A stretch of 7,084 nucleotides of DNA, taken from Streptomyces speibonae. Lineage in GTDB: Bacteria > Actinomycetota > Actinomycetes > Streptomycetales > Streptomycetaceae. The stretch covers positions 118,485 to 125,568 of the forward strand of contig KL568536.1 of the NCBI GenBank assembly GCA_000715605.1, given 5' to 3'. Numbering within the stretch: the first letter of the stretch is position 1; each line of letters starts with the position of its first letter. Both the position numbers and the translations under genes were made by a program. Of this stretch, positions 1 to 5,507 are shown piece after piece. The notes beneath the pieces are model-generated. The model was given only the letters and a program-made list of their open reading frames with translations. It was not told the origin of the DNA and did not search any database.

Positions 1-1049
1 ACGTCGACCGGGCCGTCGACCTGTGGGCCGAACCCGTCAACGTCGTCCTCGCCGCCGACACCGACGGCGGCACCCTGCACCGGGTGGCCGGCCGGGTCCC
101 CCTCCGCGCGGAGGCCAACGGGACCCGCCTGGTCCCCGCGTGGGAACCGGGTCACGAGTGGCGAGGCTGGCACGCGCCCCCGCGCGACGGACTCACCGAC
201 GGTGTCGCCGTGATGGCGAACCAGCGCGGCCCCTCCGCCCCCCTCGGCGTCGAGTTCGCCCCGCCGCACCGCGCCGACCGCATCGCCACCCTGCTGGCAC
301 AGCGGACGCACTGGTCCGCCGCCGACATGTCCGCCATCCACAGGGACACCCACCTCGCCTCCGCCGCCCCCCTCCTGGACCACCTGGCCGCCCTCGCCCC
401 CGGGACCCTCACCGAGCCCGCCGCCGCCCTGCGCGACCGCCTGCTGCGCTGGAACCGGCACATGGACGCCGACAGCGCCGACGCGGCCGCCTTCGCCGCC
501 GTCCGCAGCGCGCTCGTACGCCGGCTCGCGGCGGACCCCGCCTTCGCGGCGACGGCCGCGCCACCCCCGTACCCCGAGGTGTTCCGGCCCTGGCTCGCGC
601 TCGTCCCGCGCGTCGGCCACGCCCTCGAACACCTCCTCACCGCCGACGAGCTGTACGGCATCGACCGCCCGGCCGCCGTCCGCGCCGCGCTCGAGGAAGT
701 CGCCGCCCGGCCGCCCGCCGGCACCTGGGGCGACACCCACCGACTCGCCCCCTGGCGGGCCCTGCCGCCGGAGACGCCGCAGGAGGAACCCGGCCTGTCC
801 GGCGACCACGACTGCGTGCTGTGCACCTCGCCCGTGCCCGGCCTCACCGACCGCGCCGCGCGCGGCCCGGCCGCACGCTACGTCTGGGACCTGGCCCGGC
901 GCGAGGACAGCCGCTGGGTGGTGCCGCTCGGCGCCTGCGGCGTCCCCGGCTCACCCCACCACCGCGACCAGCAGGCCCTCTGGCTCGCCGGTGACCTGGC
1001 CCCGGTCCTCACCGACTGGGCGCAGCTGACGAAGGAGACCGATGTCTGA
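1..1049 (+). CDS. Penicillin acylase family protein (Ntn hydrolase), C-terminal part; 5' end outside window
   Basis: This is the last 348 codons of a gene that begins upstream; the reading frame enters at position 3. The family cleaves N-acyl amides (penicillins, acyl-homoserine lactones, acylated siderophore precursors) after self-cleavage into two chains with an N-terminal nucleophile Ser. That Ser lies upstream, so activity cannot be judged. Visible family landmarks are AEPVNVVLAADTDGG near the window start, a PLR motif, VMANQRG (Asn codon 219-221, at the place of the oxyanion-hole Asn of penicillin G acylase), HRADRI (Arg codon 279-281, at the place of its conserved beta-chain Arg), and the C-terminal ARYVWDL and SPHHRDQQALWLAGD blocks; the catalytic correspondences were aligned from memory. 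Its stop overlaps the start of a DesC-like acyltransferase by 8 bases. From memory, a penicillin-amidase homologue named desG was proposed for arylated desferrioxamines, and this gene could be of that type. Family is confident; substrate is unknown. Confidence 0.9.
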   Translation, partial: VDRAVDLWAEPVNVVLAADTDGGTLHRVAGRVPLRAEANGTRLVPAWEPGHEWRGWHAPPRDGLTDGVAVMANQRGPSAPLGVEFAPPHRADRIATLLAQRTHWSAADMSAIHRDTHLASAAPLLDHLAALAPGTLTEPAAALRDRLLRWNRHMDADSADAAAFAAVRSALVRRLAADPAFAATAAPPPYPEVFRPWLALVPRVGHALEHLLTADELYGIDRPAAVRAALEEVAARPPAGTWGDTHRLAPWRALPPETPQEEPGLSGDHDCVLCTSPVPGLTDRAARGPAARYVWDLARREDSRWVVPLGACGVPGSPHHRDQQALWLAGDLAPVLTDWAQLTKETDV

Positions 1050-1650
1050 CCCGTACGCCTCCCGCACCGCCGTCCACGAACAGGAGGTCGACGGCTTCGG
1101 CTCCGTACGCATTGTGCCCCTGGACCCGGCCGCCGACGCGCCCCTGCTGCACCGCTGGGTGAGCGAGGAACGCGCCGCCTTCTGGGGCATGAACGGCCTC
1201 TGTGAGCAGCGGGTCGCCGAGATCTACGCCCACCTGGACACCCTCGACACCCACCACGCGTATCTCGTCCTCAAGGACGGCACCCCGGCCGCACTGCTCC
1301 AGACGTATGAACCGCACGCCGACCGCGTCGGCGAGGTCTACTCCGTCGAACCCGGCGACATCGGCGTCCACCTGCTCCTCGCCCCCGCCGCGCCGGAGGG
1401 CGCCCGTTCCGGCTGGACGGGCGGGCTGGTCGCCGCGATCGCCACGTACATCCTGGTGGTGCTGGACCGCGGGCGCGTGGTGGTCGACCCGGACGTGGCC
1501 AACGAGAAGGCGATCGCCCGCTTCCTGAAGCAGGGCTTCACCGCTGGTCCCACGGTCGTCCTGCCGGAGGTCGACCTGCCCGACGTGCACCTCCCGGAGA
1601 AGAAGGCGCAACTCGCCTTCCTCAGCCGCGAGGTAGCCTTCGGCGGGTGA
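1042..1650 (+). CDS. GNAT family siderophore-type N-acyltransferase (DesC/IucB/RhbD-like)
   Basis: The 202-residue product fits the Acetyltransf_8 branch of GNAT enzymes, which transfer acyl groups from acyl-CoA to N-hydroxylated diamines or lysine in hydroxamate siderophore assembly. Diagnostic segments are WVSEERAAFWGM (residues 39-50), LDTHHAYLV (68-76), QTYEP (87-91), GDIGVHLLLAP (105-115), the acyl-CoA-binding region around SGWTGGLV (123-130), DPDVANEKAIARFLKQGF (149-166) and LPEKKAQLAFL (184-194). The start ATG is set by a good GAAGGAG Shine-Dalgarno at 1031-1037. The gene overlaps the acylase stop by 8 bases and hands over to the cupin gene through a GTGA overlap. A short LP-rich stretch (EVDLPDVH) precedes the C-terminal LPEK motif and may be a small insertion relative to DesC. 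No DesA, DesB or DesD partner is visible, so it is probably a second, specialised copy acting on an acyl donor or acceptor linked to the acylase. Family is well supported; the exact substrate is inference. Confidence 0.9.
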   Translation: MSDPYASRTAVHEQEVDGFGSVRIVPLDPAADAPLLHRWVSEERAAFWGMNGLCEQRVAEIYAHLDTLDTHHAYLVLKDGTPAALLQTYEPHADRVGEVYSVEPGDIGVHLLLAPAAPEGARSGWTGGLVAAIATYILVVLDRGRVVVDPDVANEKAIARFLKQGFTAGPTVVLPEVDLPDVHLPEKKAQLAFLSREVAFGG

Positions 1651-2126
1651 CCCCCGACGACCTCGTCGCCCACTACGGTCTGGAGCCGCTCCCCCGCGAG
1701 GGCGGACGGTTCCGGCAGACCTGGGCAGGTCCCGAACGCCCCGACGGCCGGCCCGAGGGCACCGCCATCGTCGCCCTGCTCACCGACGCGCCCGGCGACC
1801 ACTCCGCGCTGCACCGGCTGCCCACGGACGAGATCTGGCACTTCTACCTCGGCGACCCGCTCCAGATGCTCCTCCTCGCCCCCGACGGCACCTCCCGCAC
1901 CCCCGTCCTCGGCCCGGACGTCCTCGCCGGCCAGCACGTCCAGCTCACCGTCCCCGCCGGCACCTGGATGGGCGCGCGGGTGGCGGCGGGCGGCTCCTGG
2001 ACGTTCTTCGGCTGCACGATGGCGCCCGGGTTCACCTTCGACGGCTACGAGCACGGCGACGCGGCGGAACTGACGGCACGCCATCCCGACCGGGCGGCGC
2101 TCATCGCGGAGCTGTGCCGCCCGTGA
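1647..2126 (+). CDS. DUF985 (Cupin_5) family cupin protein
   Basis: The 159-residue protein is a single small cupin barrel of the DUF985 family, whose biochemical role is largely unknown; it includes the structurally studied yeast protein YML079w. Family landmarks run in order: LVAHYGLEPLPREGGRFRQT (residues 6-25), the metal or ligand-site core with His56 and DEIWHFYLGDPL (61-72), LGPDVLAGQHVQLTVPAGTW (88-107), and the closing GCTMAPGFTFDGYE (122-135). Length is normal for the family, so it appears intact. The GTG start overlaps the preceding stop (GTGA, 1647-1650). A weak GAGG at 1630-1633 lies rather far upstream, so translation probably depends on coupling to the acyltransferase gene. In this operon it could bind or isomerise a small carbohydrate-like or acidic metabolite, but nothing in the sequence identifies a ligand. 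Confidence 0.92.
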   Translation: MTPDDLVAHYGLEPLPREGGRFRQTWAGPERPDGRPEGTAIVALLTDAPGDHSALHRLPTDEIWHFYLGDPLQMLLLAPDGTSRTPVLGPDVLAGQHVQLTVPAGTWMGARVAAGGSWTFFGCTMAPGFTFDGYEHGDAAELTARHPDRAALIAELCRP

Positions 2127-2896
2127 GCGGCCAGGGACTGCTCCGGGGGCAGGTCGCCCTGGTCACGGGCGCGGGCGGCGGCATCGGCCGGGGCATCGCG
2201 CTGCGGTTCGCCGAGGAGGGCGCGGCCGTCGCGCTGCACTGCCGCACCTCGGTCGCGCCCGCGCGGGAGACGGCCGAACGCATCCGGGAGGCGGGCGGCA
2301 CGGCCGTCGTGCTCCGCGCGGACCTCACCGACGAGGACGCCTGCCACCGCGTGGTGGCCGACGCGGCCGAGTGGGGCGGCGGCCGGCTGACCGCGCTGGT
2401 CAACAACGCCGGCATCCAGCCCGTCCGGCCGCTCGCCGGGATGACCGCGGCCGAGTGGCGCACGGTCGTGGACACCGACCTCACCGGCGTCTTCGCCTGC
2501 ACCCAGGCGGCGGCACGGCACATGCGCGACCAGGACGGCGGCGGCTCCGTCACCCACATCGCCTCCGTCGAGGCCCGCAGCCCGGCACCCGGGCACGCCC
2601 ACTACAGCGCCGCCAAGGCGGCCGTGGTGATGCACGCCCGCGCGGCGGCCGCGGAGTACGGGCCGTGGGGCGTGCGCGTCAACACCGTCTCGCCCGGCCT
2701 GATCGAACGGGAGGGCCTCGACGAGGCCTGGCCGGAGGGCGTACGCCGCTGGCGGGAGGCGTCCGCCCTGGGCCGCATCGGCCGCGCGGAGGACGTCGGC
2801 GACGCGTGCGTGTTCCTGGCCTCGGGCCTCGCATCCTGGATCACGGGCCACGACCTCCTCGTGGACGGCGGCGCGTCCACCAACCCGACCTGGTGA
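2123..2896 (+). CDS. Classical SDR family NAD(P)-dependent oxidoreductase (FabG-like)
   Basis: The 257-residue protein is a complete classical short-chain dehydrogenase/reductase. The Rossmann nucleotide motif TGAGGGIG is at residues 15-22, NNAG at 94-97, the catalytic Ser is Ser148, and the Tyr-x3-Lys pair is Tyr161/Lys165 in YSAAK. RVNTVSPG follows, and the C-terminus carries the usual FLASGLASWITGHDLLVDGG ending. At the position where many classical SDRs have the fourth catalytic residue Asn (NLTG), this one has Asp119 in DTDLTGVF. Two GTG codons could serve as start, 2114 and 2123. I chose 2123 because it makes the same GTGA stop/start overlap seen one gene upstream, and because CGGAG at 2107-2111 is correctly spaced for 2123 but too close for 2114. 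It ends the operon and probably reduces or oxidises a hydroxyl/keto group on the pathway metabolite; the substrate is unknown. Confidence 0.93.
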   Translation: MSGQGLLRGQVALVTGAGGGIGRGIALRFAEEGAAVALHCRTSVAPARETAERIREAGGTAVVLRADLTDEDACHRVVADAAEWGGGRLTALVNNAGIQPVRPLAGMTAAEWRTVVDTDLTGVFACTQAAARHMRDQDGGGSVTHIASVEARSPAPGHAHYSAAKAAVVMHARAAAAEYGPWGVRVNTVSPGLIEREGLDEAWPEGVRRWREASALGRIGRAEDVGDACVFLASGLASWITGHDLLVDGGASTNPTW

Positions 2897-2962
2897 CCAC
2901 GCGGGGCCGCCCCTCGGTCGCGGGCGGGCGCGCGGACCTCGACCGTCGAGGGCCCGCGTGGT
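2896..2962 (+). terminator. Stem-loop directly after the SDR stop codon, candidate operon terminator
   Basis: ACCACGCGGG (2896-2905), followed after one bulged G by CC, pairs with GGCCCGCGTGGT (2951-2962), giving about 12 base pairs that start at the last base of the stop codon. A competing inner hairpin, CCTCGA (2937-2942) with TCGAGG (2946-2951), sits in the loop. No T-run follows, which is common for actinobacterial terminators. The position suits termination of the acylase-GNAT-cupin-SDR operon; function is inferred. Confidence 0.5.
2901..2931 (+). repeat. 31-base exact direct repeat, copy 1
   Basis: This unit begins GCGGGGCCGCCCC and ends GGGCGGGCGC, and is identical over 31 bases to 3145-3175. 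The flanking bases differ on both sides (C versus G before, G versus A after). The copy starts five bases after the SDR stop codon and forms part of the terminator-like stem-loop. Confidence 0.9.
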
Positions 2963-3144
2963 GCCGCGCCCACGGCGGCCGGGCGCCCGGGGTGCCGGGG
3001 GCGTGGGAGGGCCGACCGGGCCGTGGCTCGTCCGGGAGCGCTGCGCGCCGAGCGGGCGTGGCCGTCTGTGCCGGGTCGGTCGGGCACCGGTCGCTCCTGG
3101 GAGATGCGTGGTGTGTGTGCTGCCGGGTGGCGCGCGTCGGGAGG

Positions 3145-3175
3145 GCGGGGCCGCCCCTCGGTCGCGGGCGGGCGC
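3145..3175 (+). repeat. 31-base exact direct repeat, copy 2
   Basis: This is the second copy of the unit at 2901-2931, offset by 244 bases. It does not have the outer pairing arms that surround copy 1, so the repeat itself, rather than the whole stem-loop, was duplicated or conserved. Confidence 0.9.
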
Positions 3176-3275
3176 AGTGTGCCGGGCGGCGGGTCGCGTC
3201 GGACACCGGTCGGCCGGTCGTCGGCCTGGCGGGAGCGGGCTGTCGATCGGTGTGCACCCGTGCAAGGGGGCCGGG

Positions 3276-3295
3276 CGGCCCGGACGCGGCCGCGC
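3276..3295 (+). repeat. 20-base exact direct repeat, copy 1 (contains GCGGCCGC)
   Basis: The 20-base unit begins CGGCCCGGACG and contains the ten-base palindrome CGCGGCCGCG. It is identical to 3308-3327, giving two copies 32 bases apart, close to three helical turns. Confidence 0.85.
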
Positions 3296-3297
3296 TC

Positions 3298-3339
3298 AAC
3301 CCGCTTCCGGCCCGGACGCGGCCGCGCCGGGAGCGGGTT
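3298..3339 (+). terminator. Strong stem-loop in the spacer, possible terminator or regulatory hairpin
   Basis: AACCCGCTTCCGGC (3298-3311) pairs with 3326-3339 (ending GGGAGCGGGTT) over 14 base pairs with a single G-U pair, leaving a 14-base GC-rich loop. There is no T-run. It lies about 400 bases after the SDR gene and 150 bases before the copper gene, so it could end leaky read-through or form in the copper gene's leader. The structure is read from sequence; the role is inferred. Confidence 0.4.
3308..3327 (+). repeat. 20-base exact direct repeat, copy 2 (contains GCGGCCGC)
   Basis: This is the second copy of the unit at 3276-3295. It lies inside a longer stem-loop (3298-3339) and contributes its inner stem and loop. 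Confidence 0.85.
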
Positions 3340-3439
3340 CCGGCCCGTCGGTGACCTGACCGTCCCCCGGGCGTGGATCTCCTCCCCCTCGGCAAGCTCC
3401 CGCCGCTCCGCCCCGGGCGCCGGTGAGCAGTACGGCCCC

Positions 3440-3470
3440 GCCATCCGTACGTAACCCGTAGCCGGATGGC
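3440..3470 (+). promoter_or_regulatory. Perfect 8-base inverted repeat just before the copC-copD ribosome binding site
   Basis: GCCATCCG (3440-3447) and CGGATGGC (3463-3470) form a perfect dyad around 15 bases. Inside it, TAC (3448-3450) can pair with GTA (3458-3460), extending the hairpin and leaving loop GTAACCC. The right arm ends one base before the GGGAGG at 3472-3477, so the element could be a repressor operator or an mRNA hairpin controlling ribosome access. It does not resemble the CsoR copper operator as I remember it. Confidence 0.45.
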
Positions 3471-3487
3471 CGGGAGGCGGGTACGAC

Positions 3488-5374
3488 GTGGAGCGACGGC
3501 GGAGCGAGGCGGCGGGCGATGGCGGACCGAGAGGGACCGCAGCCCGCTGCGGAACCCGGCGACTTCAAGGGCTGGTGCTGCTGGGCACCATGCTGGTCCT
3601 GCTCCTCCTCGGCAGCGCCGCCCCCGCAAGCGCCCACGCCGCCCTCCGGGACAGCGACCCCAAGGACAACAGCGTCGTCGAGTCCGCCCCGCGGGACATC
3701 ACCCTGACCTTCACCGAGTCCGTCGGCCTGCTCGACGACTCCTTCCGCGTCTACAGCCCCGACAACCGCCGCGTCGACCTGGGCGAGCCGCAGCACGCGG
3801 ACGGCGCATCCGACACCGCCCGCGCCGTCCTGCCCCGCGGCCTCGAGGACGGCACCTACACGGTGGCCTGGCGGGTGATATCCGCCGACAGTCACCCCGT
3901 CTCCGGAGCCTTCACCTTCTCCATCGGTGCGCCCTCCCCCCACCCGCCCGCCGCGCCCGCGGACCACGCCGAGCACCCCGTCACCAAGAGCCTCTACGAC
4001 ACCGGCCGCTACCTCGCGTACATCGCCGCCGCCCTCCTCATCGGCGCCGCGGCCTTCGCCGGGCTGTGCCGTCCCCCGGACACCGCCCCGCTGCGGCCGG
4101 CGCTGCTCACCGGCTGGTGGACCCTCGTCACGGCCACGTCCGCGCTGCTCGTCCTGCGCGCCCCGTACGAGAAGGGCACGTCACCCGCCACCGCCCTCGA
4201 CCTCTCCGCGTTCTCCGAAGCCCTCACCGGCCGCCCGGGGCTGGCCCTGCTGACCCGGCTGGCCCTGCTCCTGCTGACCGCGGCGGTCCTCGTGCCGCTC
4301 GTCCGCCGCCGCGGCCCCCGGACCCGCCTGGCGACCGGCGCCGCCGTGTCCGTCGCGCTCGCCCTCACCTGGGCCGCCGCCGAGCACGCCTCCGCCGGGA
4401 TCCAGGTGCCGCTGGCGATGACGTCGTCCGTCCTCCACCTGCTGGCGATGGCCTGCTGGCTCGGCGGCCTCACCGCGCTCCTCCTCACCCTGTACCGCGC
4501 GCAGACCCCGCCCCCGCCCGCCACCATCACCCGCTTCTCCCGCCTGGCCTTCCTCTCCGTCACCGTGCTCGTGGTGACCGGCGTCTACCAGTCCTGGCGC
4601 GGCCTGGGCTCCTGGGCCGCCCTCACGGACACCGCGTACGGCCGGACCCTGACGGCCAAACTCGCCGCGACCGGCTTCCTGCTGCTGGCGGCGGGCCTGT
4701 CGCGCCGCTGGACCGCGCTGCTCGTGCGCCGGGCGGCGGCCCAGACTCCGGCGACGTCGGAGGCACGGGTGCCCGCACTGGTGGGCGCCTCCGGTGCGGC
4801 CGCCCCCGGGCGGGGACCGGGAGCGGGGGGGACGGACGCGCCCGGCACACCGCCGGAGCCGCCCGCACCGACCGCCGGCCACTACCGCCGCGCCCTGCGC
4901 CGCTCCGTGCTGGCCGAGGTGCTCGTCGGCGTCGTCGTGCTGCTGATCACCTCGGTGCTCACCGGCACCCTTCCCGCCCGCGCGGAGGCCGAGGCCGCCG
5001 AGGCGCCCCGGCCGCAGGTGGCCGGACTGCCCGGGGCCGAGGCGTTCACCGTCCCCTACGACGTCGGCACGCCCGGCGGCAAGGGCACGGTGCAGATCAC
5101 GATGGACCCGGGCCGGGTCGGGGAGAACGGGCTCCAGGCCGTCGTGTTCGGTCCCAAGGGTGCCCTGACCTTCGTCCCGGAAGTCCGGATCTCCTTCACC
5201 CTCGCCGCCAAGGACATCGGACCCATCGACGCGAAGGTGACCGACCGCGGCGGCTACTGGGCCACCAGCGACCTCAATCTCCCCCTCGCGGGCACGTGGA
5301 CGATGAAGCTGACGATCCGGGTCTCCGAACTGGACCAGATCACCGAGACCCGGCAGGTGCCGATCACCCGCTGA
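3488..5374 (+). CDS. CopC-CopD fusion, copper resistance/transport membrane protein
   Basis: The 628-residue protein joins a secreted CopC copper-binding domain to a CopD membrane domain. An Arg-rich start and hydrophobic stretch (about 29-45) form a signal peptide ending ASA before His50. In CopC proteins the freed N-terminal His with a later Asp and His binds Cu(II); here these are His50 and D134/H136 in SADSHPVSGAFTFSI. CopD follows with about seven membrane segments (roughly 173-412), His300 (AEHASAG), His317 (VLHLLAMACWLGGL) and the TGVYQ block. After a Pro/Gly/Ala-rich linker (about 418-464) comes an eighth segment (474-493) and an extracytoplasmic beta-rich domain of about 120 residues, perhaps YtkA-like. 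GTG 3488 has GGGAGG ten bases upstream; later starts would cut the signal peptide. No Sco, PCuAC, YcnI or DyP gene, common partners of this fusion, is adjacent. It probably delivers or imports copper; direction is not evident from sequence. Confidence 0.93.
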   Translation: MERRRSEAAGDGGPRGTAARCGTRRLQGLVLLGTMLVLLLLGSAAPASAHAALRDSDPKDNSVVESAPRDITLTFTESVGLLDDSFRVYSPDNRRVDLGEPQHADGASDTARAVLPRGLEDGTYTVAWRVISADSHPVSGAFTFSIGAPSPHPPAAPADHAEHPVTKSLYDTGRYLAYIAAALLIGAAAFAGLCRPPDTAPLRPALLTGWWTLVTATSALLVLRAPYEKGTSPATALDLSAFSEALTGRPGLALLTRLALLLLTAAVLVPLVRRRGPRTRLATGAAVSVALALTWAAAEHASAGIQVPLAMTSSVLHLLAMACWLGGLTALLLTLYRAQTPPPPATITRFSRLAFLSVTVLVVTGVYQSWRGLGSWAALTDTAYGRTLTAKLAATGFLLLAAGLSRRWTALLVRRAAAQTPATSEARVPALVGASGAAAPGRGPGAGGTDAPGTPPEPPAPTAGHYRRALRRSVLAEVLVGVVVLLITSVLTGTLPARAEAEAAEAPRPQVAGLPGAEAFTVPYDVGTPGGKGTVQITMDPGRVGENGLQAVVFGPKGALTFVPEVRISFTLAAKDIGPIDAKVTDRGGYWATSDLNLPLAGTWTMKLTIRVSELDQITETRQVPITR

Positions 5375-5386
5375 CCGCCCGCGGTC
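5373..5386 (+). terminator. Small hairpin over the copC-copD stop codon
   Basis: GACCG (5373-5377) and CGGTC (5382-5386) form a five-base-pair stem with a four-base loop, CCCG, starting within the stop codon. It is short and lacks a T-run, so it is a weak terminator candidate at best. No stronger hairpin was seen between the copper gene and the next gene. Confidence 0.2.
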
Positions 5387-5401
5387 GTGCGGCAGCAACA
5401 T

Positions 5402-5440
5402 CAACTGCACTGATCAACAAGCCCAGTTGGTGAATTCACC
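5402..5440. promoter_or_regulatory. Palindrome GGTGAATTCACC with overlapping inverted repeat CAACTG...CAGTTG, candidate operator
   Basis: GGTGAATTCACC (5429-5440) is a perfect 12-base palindrome. Just upstream, CAACTG (5402-5407) and CAGTTG (5424-5429) form a six-base inverted repeat around 16 bases, and the hexamer TGATCA (5411-5416) is itself palindromic. The direct repeat ATCAAC occurs at 5400-5405 and 5413-5418. This cluster lies in an unusually AT-rich patch about 90-125 bases before the Stealth gene, where its promoter is expected. No convincing -35/-10 pair was found, so the site of transcription start is unknown. Confidence 0.45.
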
Positions 5441-5507
5441 GGCGACTCTTCTACAACCTTCCGTGGCGGGCGCATGTCTGGCTAACGCAGGGGTGTTCCG
5501 GGCGTCC

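Larger units (their letters stand above)
2897..3487. other. Gene-free, extremely GC-rich spacer of about 590 bases
   Basis: I see no credible gene here on either strand. The open frames that cross it encode low-complexity Arg/Pro/Gly/Ala protein, lack sensible start sites and match no family I recognise. The + strand is notably G-rich from about 2980 to 3290 and turns C-rich from about 3360 to 3440. The region is patterned rather than random: it holds two exact direct repeats (31 and 20 bases), a diverged repeat (3067-3093 and 3178-3212, sharing TGTGCCGGG and GTCGG-CACCGGTCG), strong stem-loops, and a dyad before the copper gene. It must also contain the promoter of the copper gene, although no clear -35/-10 pair is recognisable. 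Confidence 0.6.

Noticed and set aside
23..994. Second-frame product over the acylase gene
   Set aside because: It is an Arg/Pro-rich shadow; the acylase frame carries all the family motifs.
2045..3265. - strand frame reaching from the cupin gene through the SDR gene into the spacer
   Set aside because: It is antisense to two confident genes, low in complexity and has no sensible start signal.
2958..3454. Open frames inside the 2897-3487 spacer
   Set aside because: The products are Arg/Gly/Pro/Ala runs with no motif, no credible ribosome site and no distinguishing codon pattern; stops are simply rare in such GC-rich DNA.
3560..3595. Tat signal in the copper protein (TRRLQG)
   Set aside because: The residues after the twin Arg do not fit the Tat consensus; an ordinary Sec signal peptide with AxA cleavage before His50 explains the region.
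4181..5410. Long - strand frame under the copper gene
   Set aside because: The product is Gly/Gln/Arg-rich with no recognisable domain and fully overlaps the well-supported gene on the other strand.
3466..5433. Long + strand frame overlapping the copper gene
   Set aside because: It encodes Arg/Pro low-complexity protein; the frame starting at 3488 gives a clear CopC-CopD protein over the same DNA.
5434..5456. Possible PHO box (ATTCACC plus an 11-base repeat)
   Set aside because: The second and third repeat units fit poorly, and the ATTCACC is explained by the GGTGAATTCACC palindrome.
5427..5457. Possible sigma-70-type promoter TTGGTG ... TACAAC
   Set aside because: The spacing of 19 and the lack of the final T in the -10 hexamer make it too weak to report as a feature.
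5471..5489. Possible iron-regulator (DmdR/IdeR) box around GGCTAAC
   Set aside because: Only the central GGCTAAC matches; the flanking half-sites of the 19-base consensus as I remember it are mostly absent.
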